This document shows, in pieces, positions 37,001-46,105 of a stretch of 64,000 nt of DNA. Below the pieces are notes generated by a model. The model worked only from the letters and a program-made list of their open reading frames with translations, did no database searches and had not been told where the DNA came from. Numbering within the stretch: position 1 is the first letter of the stretch; each line of letters starts with the position of its first letter. Source of the DNA: Pragia fontium DSM 5563 = ATCC 49100 (lineage in GTDB: Bacteria > Pseudomonadota > Gammaproteobacteria > Enterobacterales > Enterobacteriaceae); contig NZ_FOLW01000002.1 of NCBI RefSeq assembly GCF_900112475.1, positions 305,584 to 369,583 of the forward strand, given 5' to 3'. A program made the position numbers and the translations under genes.

Positions 37001-37245
37001 TGATTAAGGTGATCTTTTTTGCTCAGGTCAGAGAACTGGTGGGTACCGACCAACTGGCGTTACCGGCAGAGTATCCGACGGTAGAGGCATTACGTCAGGC
37101 ATTGTGTAGCCGCGGTAACAAATGGCCTTTGGCACTGGAGCCGGGCAAGTTGTTGATGGCGGTAAACCAGATGCTGGTGACTGCCGAGCACCCGATTGCA
37201 GATGGCGATGAAGTGGCATTTTTCCCACCGGTCACAGGGGGCTAA
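37000..37245 (+). CDS. moaD: Molybdopterin synthase small subunit
   Basis: 81 residues, ubiquitin-like fold, ending in the required Gly-Gly (FFPPVTGG), which carries the thiocarboxylate sulfur donor. Overlaps moaC by 1 bp; moaE begins 1 bp after its stop. Confidence 0.97.
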   Translation: MIKVIFFAQVRELVGTDQLALPAEYPTVEALRQALCSRGNKWPLALEPGKLLMAVNQMLVTAEHPIADGDEVAFFPPVTGG

Positions 37246-37246
37246 G

Positions 37247-37708
37247 ATGTCTGAAGATAAGAATACGCGTATAACTGTCAGTCCGGCGGCGTTTAATGTC
37301 GGTGATGAATATCAATGGCTGTCCCAATGTGATGATGATGGTGCGGTAGTGACCTTTACCGGCAAGGTGCGCAATCATAATCTGGGGGATAGCGTAAGCG
37401 CTTTGACGCTGGAACACTATCCGGGCATGACCGAGAAGTCTCTGGCCGAGATTATTATCGCCGCTCGCCAACGCTGGCCTTTACAACGGGTGAACGTTAT
37501 TCACCGCATCGGTGAACTGTTCCCTGGTGATGAAATCGTGTTTGTCGGTGTGACCAGCGCCCACCGCAGTTCAGCCTTTGAAGCGGCTGAATTTATTATG
37601 GATTACCTGAAAACCAAAGCCCCATTCTGGAAACGCGAAGCGACTCAGGAAGGGGACCGCTGGGTGGATTCTCGAGAGAGTGATAAGCAGGCGGCAGAGC
37701 GTTGGTAG
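37247..37708 (+). CDS. moaE: Molybdopterin synthase catalytic subunit
   Basis: 153 residues from the ATG at 37247 (E. coli 150). Transfers sulfur from MoaD to cPMP. Contains DDGAVVTFTGKVRNHN, LEHYPGMTEKSL, HRIGELFPGDEIVFVGVTSAHRSSAF and the catalytic Lys region KTKAPFWKRE. Last gene of the moa operon; repeats follow immediately. Confidence 0.97.
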   Translation: MSEDKNTRITVSPAAFNVGDEYQWLSQCDDDGAVVTFTGKVRNHNLGDSVSALTLEHYPGMTEKSLAEIIIAARQRWPLQRVNVIHRIGELFPGDEIVFVGVTSAHRSSAFEAAEFIMDYLKTKAPFWKREATQEGDRWVDSRESDKQAAERW

Positions 37709-37747
37709 ATCCTGTATTCCCTCCTTTATTCCAGTGGTGCATACCTT

Positions 37748-38202
37748 CGTCATTCCGGTGAAAACCGGAATCCAGGTTTTAGCTTAATGACCACGCTTGG
37801 CTTAAGGGCGAGATGATTCGCTGCGCTCACCCTTCGGGCCATTCACTATGTGAATGTTTGTTTCGCCTACGGCTACGCGTTCTAGCTTCCGCTAGGATGA
37901 CGGTATAAATGCAGGGATAGCAACAATCAGACTATAGAAATCCCCCTAATCGTGATTTCCTCCTCCGTCATTCCGGTGAAAACCGGAATCTAGGTTTTAG
38001 CTTAACGACCACGCTTGGCCTAAGGGCGAGATGATTCGCTGCGCTCACCCTTCGGGCCATTCACTATGTGAATGTTTGCTTCGCCTACGGCTACGCGTTC
38101 TAGCTTCCGCTGGGATGACGGTATAAATGCAGCGATGACAATATAAATGTTGGGGTAGCGACAATCAGACTATAGAAGTCCCCTAACCGTGATTCTCTCC
38201 TC
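37748..38202. repeat. Tandem units 1 and 2 of the CGTCATTCCGG repeat
   Basis: Two near-identical units begin at 37748 and 37966, 218 bp apart. Each opens with CGTCATTCCGGTGAAAACCGG (a hairpin), continues through GGTTTTAGCTTAA and a CTGCGCTCACCCTTCGGGCC segment, and closes at GGATGACG (37902 and 38120), giving short inverted ends CGTCATyCC/GGATGACG. A shared tail (CAATCAGACTATAGAA) separates units, so they arose by tandem duplication. Confidence 0.88.
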
Positions 38203-38282
38203 CGTCATTCCGGTGAAAACCGGAATCCAGGTTTTGGCTTAATGACTACGCTTGGCTTAAGGGCGAGATCCTAGCTTCCGCT

Positions 38283-38560
38283 CTGAGGAATCCCCACAAA
38301 TTTTTTCTTTAGGGATTCAAAGGATTAAAGTAGGCATTTTGTGAGCGATTTGTTCCATCTTATGAGTGACTCAGTCAGAATATGATCGCATTCCCCCCTT
38401 CGTCATTCCGGTGAAAACCGGAATCTAATGTTTTAGCTTAACGACAACGCTTGGCTTAAGAACGAGGTCCCCGCTTTCGCAGGGATGACGGTATAAATGC
38501 GGGAATGACAATATAAATCATAGTTAAGAATTCATGTTTATTTTTCTGGGGATTCCTCAG
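38283..38560. mobile_element. IS10-like MITE inserted in the repeat
   Basis: 278 bp with perfect 14-bp terminal inverted repeats CTGAGGAATCCCCA / TGGGGATTCCTCAG and a 10-bp direct repeat (AGCTTCCGCT) on both sides. The ends resemble the CTGAGAGATCCCC ends of IS10 (IS4 family), which makes 9-bp duplications. There is no transposase gene, so it is non-autonomous. It carries a 90-bp copy of the CGTCATTCCGG repeat (38401-38490) inside. Confidence 0.85.
38401..38490. repeat. Unit 4 of the repeat, nested inside the MITE
   Basis: 90-bp short form: CGTCATTCCGGTGAAAACCGG at the left, CCCGCTTTCGCAGGGATGACG at the right, lacking the inner segment of units 1 and 2. Its ends again form CGTCAT/ATGACG. Confidence 0.85.
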
Positions 38561-38739
38561 AGCTTCCGCTAGGATGACGGTATAAATGCAAGGATGACAA
38601 TGTCACTACTGGGATAACAAGAGAAAGACACATACATATTAATGTTGCGGGCCTCATTCAAATAATCAGTTCTCAGTTTGAATCTTTGAGAGATCCCAAT
38701 CATTCTCTACTAACCAAGCATTTATCCTTAGTTATTTAA

Positions 38740-39030
38740 ATGAAACAACCTTGTGTTTACATTCTTGCCAGTCGCCCAAAAGGCGCTTTATATGTCGGAG
38801 TGACATCTAATCTGCCTAATCGAATAGAGTGTCATCAACGGGGCGAAGTCTTGGGTTTTACCCAGAAATATAATATTAAACGCTTAGTTTGGTATGAATT
38901 ACATTCTTCAATGTATCAGGCCATCACTCGAGAAAAGAATATTAAACATTGGCGACGTATATGGAAGATTGAATTGATAGAAAATATGAATCCTGACTGG
39001 GATGATTTGTCGAAAACCTTAAGTGCTTAG
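38740..39030 (+). CDS. GIY-YIG nuclease-family small protein
   Basis: 96 residues. CVYILASRPKGALYVGVTSNLPNRI holds the two GIY-YIG strands and the catalytic Arg (about 28); ITREKNIKHWRRIWKIELIE supplies the Glu helix. Single-domain members of this type are widespread and mostly uncharacterised; the UvrC/YhbQ relatives cut or bind DNA. There is no clear ribosome site before the ATG (TTATTTAA). It lies 160 bp after the repeat/MITE cluster, a pairing that may be functional. A terminator-like hairpin follows at 39091. Confidence 0.85.
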   Translation: MKQPCVYILASRPKGALYVGVTSNLPNRIECHQRGEVLGFTQKYNIKRLVWYELHSSMYQAITREKNIKHWRRIWKIELIENMNPDWDDLSKTLSA

Positions 39031-39090
39031 ACCTATTAGTGGTGCTTTATCCCCATTTTTCACACCAAAAATGATATAATCCCCCAGTTC

Positions 39091-39116
39091 CAGAGCCTGT
39101 TTTGCGGGCTTTCTTT
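39091..39116 (+). terminator. Terminator after the GIY-YIG gene
   Basis: GAGCC-tgttttgc-GGGCT followed by TTCTTTTTTT, 60-85 bp after the GIY-YIG stop and just upstream of the next gene. Confidence 0.65.
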
Positions 39117-39139
39117 TTTTCAGTTTCACAGAGGCTTTA

Positions 39140-39715
39140 ATGACACGCGTTGCAATTGTATATCACAGCGGATATGGACATACGGCAAAAGTCGCAGAGG
39201 CGGTAGCGAAAGGATTGATGGAAGTCAGTGATACACTGGTTGATATGGTGCCTATTGATGCGGAAGGTAATTTACCCGAACAGGCATGGGATGCGTTAGC
39301 CGTTGCAGATGGAATTATTTTTGGTAGTCCTACCTATATGAGCGGTCCATCGTGGCAGTTTAAGAAATTTGCCGATGGGTCATCGGCTCCTTGGGTGGCT
39401 CAGCAGTGGAAGGATAAGTTGTTTGCTGGGTTTACCAACTCGGCAAGTATGAACGGCGATAAGCTCAGCACGTTGGATTATATGTTTCATTTGTCCCAGC
39501 AACACGGCGGCATTTGGGTAGGAATGGGAATGCTGCCTTCCAATACCAAAGCGGCAACCCGTAATGATGTTAACTATATTGCTGGCGTTTCTGGTTTGAT
39601 GACCGTATCACCGGCAGATGCCTCAGTTGAGGAAGCACCGCTGCCGGGTGAGTTAGAAACGGCACGTTTATTTGGTCAGAGAATTGCACAGTTAACCTGT
39701 CGCTGGGTCAGATAA
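39140..39715 (+). CDS. Flavodoxin-fold NAD(P)H:quinone oxidoreductase family protein
   Basis: 191 residues. FMN phosphate loop at the N-terminus (IVYHSGYGHTAKVAEAVAKG) and second flavin loop GSPTYMSGPSWQFKKFAD. The fold is that of WrbA and NADPH-dependent FMN reductases; similarity to E. coli WrbA is low, so that name is withheld. Likely reduces quinones or protects from oxidants. The start is the ATG after CAGAGGC. Monocistronic by position. Confidence 0.85.
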   Translation: MTRVAIVYHSGYGHTAKVAEAVAKGLMEVSDTLVDMVPIDAEGNLPEQAWDALAVADGIIFGSPTYMSGPSWQFKKFADGSSAPWVAQQWKDKLFAGFTNSASMNGDKLSTLDYMFHLSQQHGGIWVGMGMLPSNTKAATRNDVNYIAGVSGLMTVSPADASVEEAPLPGELETARLFGQRIAQLTCRWVR

Positions 39716-39882
39716 TTCTTTAACCAGAAGTGAGATGGTTATCGCGCGATTTGTCACGTTTCTTTACCAGACATGACGAAATTATTTTTACCATCAGATG
39801 TCATAATATGTGGTAACCTTAATCTAAGTTCGTTCGTTTTTATAACACTATGTTTGACTCTTAAGATAGAAGGACAAATTTA

Positions 39883-40584
39883 ATGGATCCACGTCACAAC
39901 GGTACTATCGTAGAACACGCCAATACCGGTCTTCAGGCGTTTATGGCTCAGGTCTACGGATGGATGACCTGTGGTCTGTTATTGACCGCATTTACTGCCT
40001 GGTTTGTTACCGGAACAGCGTTGCAGAGCTTCATTTTCTCCAGCAACATTACCTTTTTCGGGCTGATTATCGTACAGCTTGGTGTGGTGTTTTTCCTATC
40101 CGGCATGCTGAACCGCATTAGTGGTTCCTTAGCCACTACGCTGTTTATGCTTTACTCCGTGCTGACTGGCTTGACCATGTCCAGCATCTTTGTGGCTTAT
40201 ACCAGCAGTTCTATTGCCAGCACGTTCTTTGTTACGGCAGGAACTTTCGGTGCCATGAGCCTGTATGGTTATACCACCAAGCGTGATTTAAGCGGTTTGG
40301 GCAGCATGATGATTATGGGCCTGATCGGTATTCTTCTGGCTTCTCTGGTGAATATCTTCCTGAAGAGCCCGGCGTTAACTTGGGCGATCACCTATATCGG
40401 TGTGATTGTATTTGTGGGCTTAACCGCTTATGACACCCAAAAGCTGAAGCAAATTGGTGAGCAGGTGTCTCTTGATGACCGCGAAGGTTATCGCAAGTCT
40501 TCTATTATGGGCGCGTTAACCCTGTATTTAGACTTCATCAACCTGTTCTTAATGCTGCTGCGTATTTTAGGCGATCGTCGCTAA
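39883..40584 (+). CDS. ybhL: Bax inhibitor-1 family inner-membrane protein YbhL
   Basis: 233 residues (E. coli YbhL 234), seven hydrophobic helices. GLQAFMAQVYGWMTCGLLLTA, the strongly conserved MFGAMSLYGYTTKRDL-type segment (here TFGAMSLYGYTTKRDLSG) and C-terminal GALTLYLDFINLFLMLLRI match E. coli. BI-1 proteins are proposed pH-sensitive calcium leaks in some bacteria; the E. coli role is unknown. Same place after moa as in E. coli. Strong terminator follows. Confidence 0.93.
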   Translation: MDPRHNGTIVEHANTGLQAFMAQVYGWMTCGLLLTAFTAWFVTGTALQSFIFSSNITFFGLIIVQLGVVFFLSGMLNRISGSLATTLFMLYSVLTGLTMSSIFVAYTSSSIASTFFVTAGTFGAMSLYGYTTKRDLSGLGSMMIMGLIGILLASLVNIFLKSPALTWAITYIGVIVFVGLTAYDTQKLKQIGEQVSLDDREGYRKSSIMGALTLYLDFINLFLMLLRILGDRR

Positions 40585-40606
40585 TATCGGCATCTGATTG
40601 AATGTA

Positions 40607-40634
40607 AAAGGGCGCGATATATTCGCGCCCTTTG
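40607..40634. terminator. Terminator after ybhL
   Basis: AAAGGGCGCGA-tatat-TCGCGCCCTTT with A and T flanks; works for the plus strand. Confidence 0.85.
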
Positions 40635-40680
40635 TTTATTTAACGCCTGCCATATCATTTCTTCTGTGGTTTCCGGACAT

Positions 40681-40708
40681 AAAAAAGGCCCTCAATGAGG
40701 GCCTTTTA
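40681..40708. terminator. Terminator after the aldehyde dehydrogenase gene
   Basis: AAAAAAGGCCCTC-aatg-AGGGCCTTTT; on the minus strand the A run becomes the T tract, 17 bp past the stop at 40725. Confidence 0.85.
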
Positions 40709-40724
40709 CGATCAACGATAAAAA

Positions 40725-42116
40725 TCAGAACGGTGCATTAATATCAACGATATCGATCAATTTATGGTTAGCAAACTCTTTAAGTCCTAAACCAATCAGT
40801 TCACGGCCAAAGCCTGAACGACGCACGCCACCGAATGGTAAGTCAGCTTTTACCATGGTTGGGTGGTTAACGAAGATCATACCGGTAGAAATGCGCTTAG
40901 CAACTTCAGCACCGTGTTCCGGACGAGCGGTAAAGACTGAACCACCTAGTCCAAAAGGTGTATCGTTGGCGATACGTACTGCATCATCTTCGTCTTTGGC
41001 TTTAAACAGCATAGAAACTGGACCAAAGAATTCCCAGTAATAGGCTGGGTTATCAGGTGTCACATTGGTGAGGATAGTTGGCTGTACAAAAGCACCTTGA
41101 GAAGGAACTTTAGGGCCAACTTCGATTGCTGTCGCACCGTGAGCCACCGCCTGACGAACTTTATCTTTCACTTCATCCGCAGCTTGCTGGGAAGAGAGTG
41201 GTGCCAGCGTGGTTGTTTCATCAAACGGGTCGCCTGCTTTTAATGCAGCAACGCCTTCCTGATATTGGCTAAGGAAGTCATCATAGATTTTTGCATCGAT
41301 AATCATACGCTTAGATGATACGCAGACTTGACCACCATTCCAGTGACGGCCAAATACCGCCCAGCGTACGGTTTCTTTCAATGGCGCATCGGCTAAAACC
41401 ACAAAGGCATCAGCGCCACCTAATTCCATAGTACATTTTTTCAGAGCTTTACCAGCCTGAGAGGCGATAACTGAACCCGCGCCTTCAGAGCCGGTTAATG
41501 CGACACCGTGTACACGAGGATCGTTGATAATGGTTTCAACCTGAGTGCGGGTGGCATACAGGTTTTGCAGTAAGCCTTCCGGCAAGCCTGCTTCAAGAAC
41601 AACGCGCTCAAATGCCGCGGCGCTTTGTGGTACGTTGGACGCATGTTTCAGCAGCAGGGTATTACCCACCGCCAATTGAGGTGCCAGGATGCGTGCAATT
41701 TGGTAATAAGGGAAGTTCCATGGCTCAATCGCCAATAAGACACCCAGCGGATCGCAGACCAGAATTGCCTGACCTTCCGCCGGATCGGCTACCGGCAGCT
41801 TCTCTGGCTTCAGCAGTTCTTCCGCATTTTTAACATAGTATTCAAATATTTGAGCGGATAGCTCTACTTCTCCCTGAGCTTCGCTGTAGAGTTTGCCCAT
41901 TTCAATGGTCAGTAATTTAGCAATCTCTTTCTTTTCCTTGCGCAGGCCATCGGCAACGCGCTGTAGCAGAGCAAGACGCTCGGCAATCGGTTTTTCTTTC
42001 CAACTCAGAAAAGCATTGTGTGCTTTATCAATGGCGCCGGCCACTTCAGCATCGGTTGCATCAGGGAAAGTTTTAAGGGTTTCACCGGTGTAGGGGTTTA
42101 CGGTTTTGTAACTCAT
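40725..42116 (-). CDS. NAD(P)-dependent aldehyde dehydrogenase, succinate-semialdehyde type
   Basis: 463 residues from the ATG at 42116 (AAGGATACC ribosome site); an upstream in-frame start at 42239 has no family similarity. Catalytic Cys in HWNGGQVCVSSKR, catalytic Glu in TMELGGADAF, Asn in PWNFPYYQ, and EFFGPV near the C-terminus. Closest by pattern to succinate-semialdehyde dehydrogenases of the Sad/YneI group (E. coli Sad 462 residues), which oxidise succinate semialdehyde in GABA/putrescine breakdown. Substrate not provable from sequence. Stands alone. Confidence 0.85.
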   Translation of the reverse strand: MSYKTVNPYTGETLKTFPDATDAEVAGAIDKAHNAFLSWKEKPIAERLALLQRVADGLRKEKKEIAKLLTIEMGKLYSEAQGEVELSAQIFEYYVKNAEELLKPEKLPVADPAEGQAILVCDPLGVLLAIEPWNFPYYQIARILAPQLAVGNTLLLKHASNVPQSAAAFERVVLEAGLPEGLLQNLYATRTQVETIINDPRVHGVALTGSEGAGSVIASQAGKALKKCTMELGGADAFVVLADAPLKETVRWAVFGRHWNGGQVCVSSKRMIIDAKIYDDFLSQYQEGVAALKAGDPFDETTTLAPLSSQQAADEVKDKVRQAVAHGATAIEVGPKVPSQGAFVQPTILTNVTPDNPAYYWEFFGPVSMLFKAKDEDDAVRIANDTPFGLGGSVFTARPEHGAEVAKRISTGMIFVNHPTMVKADLPFGGVRRSGFGRELIGLGLKEFANHKLIDIVDINAPF

Positions 42117-42491
42117 AGTGGTATCCTTATTATTGTTGACGTCGCACACGCAGAGACGTGTGGTGATATCTAACAGATGGGGAAACATGATCCTTATTGT
42201 GTCAGAGGTATCTGACGACTGGACGGTATAATGACTCATCCAGAAAAGAAATTATAAACTAGTTACATATTTGTAGCATGTCTATTATCTGATTGATGCT
42301 ATAAACAAAATCTATGATAGGCGTTAATTTGTGCTAACTCTTCGTATTAGAAGGTTTATCTGATCTATTAATGAACAGAGTGGCTTGGTATTTTATTCAA
42401 TTACCTGTAACAAAAAATATACAATGTAACGGATAGCATTTAAGTTTGTTAAGGTTGGCAACTGGCATGGTTAGCGTTATATTTTGAATTG
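42117..42491. other. Gene-free stretch upstream of the aldehyde dehydrogenase and rhlE
   Basis: About 375 AT-rich bp between divergent genes. It must contain the aldehyde dehydrogenase promoter on the minus strand. No coding frame or recognisable RNA was seen. Confidence 0.4.
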
Positions 42492-42522
42492 TTGCACTAA
42501 GTCTGGGAAGTTCTGCTATACT
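42492..42522 (+). promoter_or_regulatory. Candidate rhlE promoter
   Basis: TTGCAC, 19-bp spacer, TATACT. Transcription would start near 42530, leaving a leader of about 145 nt before the rhlE ATG. Confidence 0.5.
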
Positions 42523-42672
42523 TACTCTAATCGGCGTACTTTCGGTCTACGCCATATTCCTCGCGGTCATGTCACAATGTCATACCTCGTATTAATAATC
42601 TCGTCAGGACCGTAGCAAATAGTTATTCCTGCTTAGGATAATTTGCCGGGCGAGTCTGGAGTTTTTCCTTTT

Positions 42673-44076
42673 ATGTCTTTTGATTCTCTCGGCTTAAATG
42701 CCGAAATTTTGCGCGCGGTTGAAGAACAAGGCTACCGTGAGCCAACCCCTATTCAGCAACAGGCTATTCCGGTGGTGTTATCCGGCCGTGATTTAATGGC
42801 CTGTGCTCAAACCGGTACGGGTAAAACCGCCGGTTTCACGCTGCCACTATTACAGCTGTTAACGGCAAACAATGACTCGCCTCGCGGCCGTCGTCCTGTA
42901 CGTGCATTGATTCTGACGCCGACCCGTGAGCTGGCTGCGCAGGTTGGTGAGAATGTGCAGGAATATAGCCGTCATTTAAATATTCGTTCGCTGGTGGTGT
43001 TTGGCGGCGTTAGCATTAATCCACAGATGATGAAACTGCGTGGTGGTGTTGATGTACTGGTAGCGACTCCTGGTCGTTTACTGGATCTGGAACATCAGAA
43101 TGCGGTAGACCTTTCTAAGGTTGAAATTTTAGTCCTGGATGAAGCGGATCGCATGTTGGATATGGGCTTTATCCATGATATCCGTCGGGTTCTGGCTAAA
43201 CTGCCGGTGAAGCGTCAGAACTTGCTGTTCTCAGCGACGTTCTCTGATGAAATTAAAGGATTGGCATCGAAGCTGCTGCATAATCCGGCTTCAGTCGAAG
43301 TCGCCAAGCGTAATACCCCATCAGAACTGGTAGATCAGAAAGTCCACTTGGTTGATAAAAAACGCAAGCGTGAACTGCTATCTCAGATGATTGGTCAGGG
43401 CCAGTGGCAACAGGTGTTGGTCTTTACCCGCACCAAGCACGGCGCTAACCATTTGGCGGAGCAGCTTAATAAAGATGGTATTACTGCTTCGGCTATCCAC
43501 GGTAATAAAAGTCAGGGTGCCCGTACCCGAGCGCTGGATGAGTTTAAGAATGGTAAAATCCGCGTTCTGGTAGCAACAGATATCGCCGCTCGCGGTTTGG
43601 ATATCGACCATCTGCCGCACGTGGTGAACTATGAGCTACCAAACGTACCGGAAGATTACGTTCACCGTATCGGTCGTACTGGCCGTGCTGAATGTACCGG
43701 TGAAGCGGTTTCTCTGGTTTGTGTCGATGAGCATAAGCTATTGCGTGATATTGAGCGCCTGTTGAAGTTAGAGATTCCACGTATCGCTTTTGAAGGTTAC
43801 GATCCTGATCCAACTATCAAAGCTGAGCCGATTATCAATGGGCGTCAGGGAAGAGGTCAGGGACAAGGACCTCGTCAAAATTCAGGTCGCGGACGTTCTT
43901 CCTCTCAGGGGAATGGTCATAAAGATGGCGGCCCATGGGGTAACAGAAATGGTCAGGCGGCTGAAGGCCGTGCTGATAGTAAGCCTCGTAGCCAGAAGCC
44001 GCGCTCAGATAAGCCAGCGCAGCAGAAACGTGCATCGTTCTCTGGCGCACGTCGTTCAGGTTCTGGCGGCGAATAA
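42673..44076 (+). CDS. rhlE: ATP-dependent RNA helicase RhlE
   Basis: 467 residues from the ATG at 42673; the start [30 protein letters not shown] matches E. coli RhlE. Motifs: Q motif (PTPIQQQ), [18 protein letters not shown] (VLDEADRM), SAT (LFSATFSD) and HRIGRTGR. The tail after residue about 395 is rich in Gly, Arg, Gln and Ser, typical for RNA binding in this group. RhlE acts in ribosome assembly and mRNA turnover. A GGAG lies 12 nt upstream, rather far, and the ~145-nt leader may carry control. Confidence 0.96.
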   Translation: MSFDSLGLNAEILRAVEEQGYREPTPIQQQAIPVVLSGRDLMACAQTGTGKTAGFTLPLLQLLTANNDSPRGRRPVRALILTPTRELAAQVGENVQEYSRHLNIRSLVVFGGVSINPQMMKLRGGVDVLVATPGRLLDLEHQNAVDLSKVEILVLDEADRMLDMGFIHDIRRVLAKLPVKRQNLLFSATFSDEIKGLASKLLHNPASVEVAKRNTPSELVDQKVHLVDKKRKRELLSQMIGQGQWQQVLVFTRTKHGANHLAEQLNKDGITASAIHGNKSQGARTRALDEFKNGKIRVLVATDIAARGLDIDHLPHVVNYELPNVPEDYVHRIGRTGRAECTGEAVSLVCVDEHKLLRDIERLLKLEIPRIAFEGYDPDPTIKAEPIINGRQGRGQGQGPRQNSGRGRSSSQGNGHKDGGPWGNRNGQAAEGRADSKPRSQKPRSDKPAQQKRASFSGARRSGSGGE

Positions 44077-44100
44077 GCGGTAGCTAACGATTTTTAAATT

Positions 44101-44131
44101 AAAAAGCCTTCCTTGATGGAAGGCTTTTTTT
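44101..44131 (+). terminator. Terminator after rhlE
   Basis: AAAAAGCCTTCC-ttga-tGGAAGGCTTTTTTT. Strong; flanks suit both strands. Confidence 0.92.
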
Positions 44132-44237
44132 GCTATTTTGTTTGATTCTGAAAGGTGTTGTACTTGAAGGACGGGCGACGGGTAATAAAAAGCCCGCTAA
44201 AATATATAGCGGGCTTGTTGCCATCTCTAGATAAGTT

Positions 44238-45836
44238 TTAGTTAGCGATACCCTGACTACGCAGGTAATCATCATAGTTGCCGCTGAAGTCTGTGACTTT
44301 CTCTGGCGTAATTTCGATGATGCGTGTTGCCAATGAGCTAACGAACTCTCGGTCATGGGAAACGAAAATCAAGGTGCCCTGATAGAGTTCCAGCGCCATA
44401 TTCAGTGATTCGATAGATTCCATATCCAAGTGGTTGGTTGGTTCATCCATAATCAGAATATTTGGGCGGGTCATCATCAATTTGCCGAACAGCATGCGTC
44501 CTTTTTCACCACCGGACAGCACCTTAATGGATTTCTTGATGTCATCCTGAGAGAACAGCAGTCGACCCAGCACGCTGCGTACAGACTGTTCGTCATCGTT
44601 TGGCTGCATCCATAGGCTCATCCAGTCAAATACGGTCATATCCACTTCAAAATCGGTGGCATGATCCTGAGCATAATAGCCAATGCTGGCATTTTCAGAC
44701 CACTTCAGACGACCAGCATCCGGGGTTAATTCTTCGATCAGGGTTTTCAGCAGGGTAGTTTTACCCACGCCGTTGGTACCCAGAACCGCCACTTTTTCGC
44801 CGACTTCCAGCATTAGATTCAGGTTTTTAAACAGCGGTGGATTGCCATCATAACCTTTGGACAGGTTTTCCACTTCCAGTGCATTACGGAACAGTTTCTT
44901 ATCTTGTTCAAAACGGATAAATGGATTCTGACGGCTGGAGGCTTTCACTTCTTCCAGTTGGATTTTATCAATCTGACGGGCGCGAGATGTTGCCTGACGA
45001 GATTTAGAGGCATTGGCGCTAAAGCGGCTAACGAAAGATTGCAGTTCGTTGATCTGCGCTTTTTTCTTGGCATTGTCCGATAATAGACGCTCGCGAGCCT
45101 GAGTCGAGGCAGTCATATAATCATCATAGTTACCCGGATAAACCCGTAGCTCACCGTAATCCAGATCGGCCATATGGGTACAGACCATATTCAGGAAGTG
45201 ACGGTCATGGGAAATGATGATCATGGTACTGTTACGATCGTTCAGGGTTTGTTCCAACCAACGGATAGTATCGATATCCAGGTTGTTGGTTGGTTCGTCC
45301 AGCAGCAGAATATCTGGATCGGCAAACAGTGCCTGAGCCAGCAATACCCGAAGTTTCCAGCCGGGTGCAACTTCGCTCATTGGGCCATAGTGCTGTTCGA
45401 CCGGGATACCGACGCCCAGCAGCAGTTCGCCCGCGCGGGACTCCGCAGTGTAACCGTCCATTTCGCCGTACAGCACTTCAAGATCGGCCACTTTTAGCCC
45501 ATCTTCTTCGCTCATTTCCGGCAGGTTATAGATGCGGTCGCGTTCTTCTTTGACTTCCCACAGCTCACCGTGACCCATAATTACGGTATCCAGTACGCTG
45601 AACTCTTCATAGGCAAACTGATCCTGCTTTAGTTTACCCAGACGTTCGTTAGGATCGAGGAATACGTTACCGCCACTCGGCGCAAGATCGCCGCCGAGGA
45701 TTTTCATAAAGGTTGATTTACCGCTACCGTTGGCACCGATTAAACCGTAGCGGTTTCCACCGCCAAATTTGACAGAGATGTTCTCAAACAGCGGCTTGGA
45801 GCCAAACTGCATAGTAATATTATTGCTGATTAACAA
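44238..45836 (-). CDS. ybiT: ABC-F family ribosome-associated ATPase YbiT
   Basis: 532 residues (E. coli 530), no membrane segment. Two ABC domains: Walker [11 protein letters not shown] and [10 protein letters not shown], Walker [14 protein letters not shown] and [13 protein letters not shown], joined by a basic linker ([23 protein letters not shown]) that reaches toward the peptidyl-transferase centre in ABC-F proteins. Likely relieves particular translation stalls. The start is TTG ([11 protein letters not shown] by homology to E. coli MLVSSNVTMQF); the ribosome site is weak. An ATG eight codons in is the alternative start. Confidence 0.95.
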   Translation of the reverse strand: MLISNNITMQFGSKPLFENISVKFGGGNRYGLIGANGSGKSTFMKILGGDLAPSGGNVFLDPNERLGKLKQDQFAYEEFSVLDTVIMGHGELWEVKEERDRIYNLPEMSEEDGLKVADLEVLYGEMDGYTAESRAGELLLGVGIPVEQHYGPMSEVAPGWKLRVLLAQALFADPDILLLDEPTNNLDIDTIRWLEQTLNDRNSTMIIISHDRHFLNMVCTHMADLDYGELRVYPGNYDDYMTASTQARERLLSDNAKKKAQINELQSFVSRFSANASKSRQATSRARQIDKIQLEEVKASSRQNPFIRFEQDKKLFRNALEVENLSKGYDGNPPLFKNLNLMLEVGEKVAVLGTNGVGKTTLLKTLIEELTPDAGRLKWSENASIGYYAQDHATDFEVDMTVFDWMSLWMQPNDDEQSVRSVLGRLLFSQDDIKKSIKVLSGGEKGRMLFGKLMMTRPNILIMDEPTNHLDMESIESLNMALELYQGTLIFVSHDREFVSSLATRIIEITPEKVTDFSGNYDDYLRSQGIAN

Positions 45837-46105
45837 GGCGCATACTCATAGGTTGAAAATGTGATATTAGGCACATTATGCCACAGTTTTATAGCATTTA
45901 GGCAGTGATGTCAGCGGATAGTTTGTAAATCGGTTACCGATGGAAGATGGGCGATTAAATTCTGAAGAATGAGGAGAGAACATTAAATAATTTCATATTT
46001 TTTTTATTGCCATCTTTATACGCTTAAATCGTTGTAAGAGTGTTATCTCGCCACTAGTATAGCCGTGTTGATATTTATTCTATTTTTTAGCAAGGAGTGC
46101 TAAAC

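Larger units (their letters stand above)
38203..38579. repeat. Unit 3 of the repeat, interrupted by a MITE
   Basis: Starts like the other units at 38203 but is shorter inside. It is split at AGCTTCCGCT (38273-38282); the same 10 bp recur at 38561-38570, followed by the expected AGGATGACG ending at 38579. Joining the two parts restores the ending of units 1 and 2. Confidence 0.85.

Noticed and set aside
43790-44083. Frame overlapping the 3' end of rhlE
   Set aside because: Out-of-frame reading of the Gly/Arg-rich tail; the RhlE frame is clearly the coding one.
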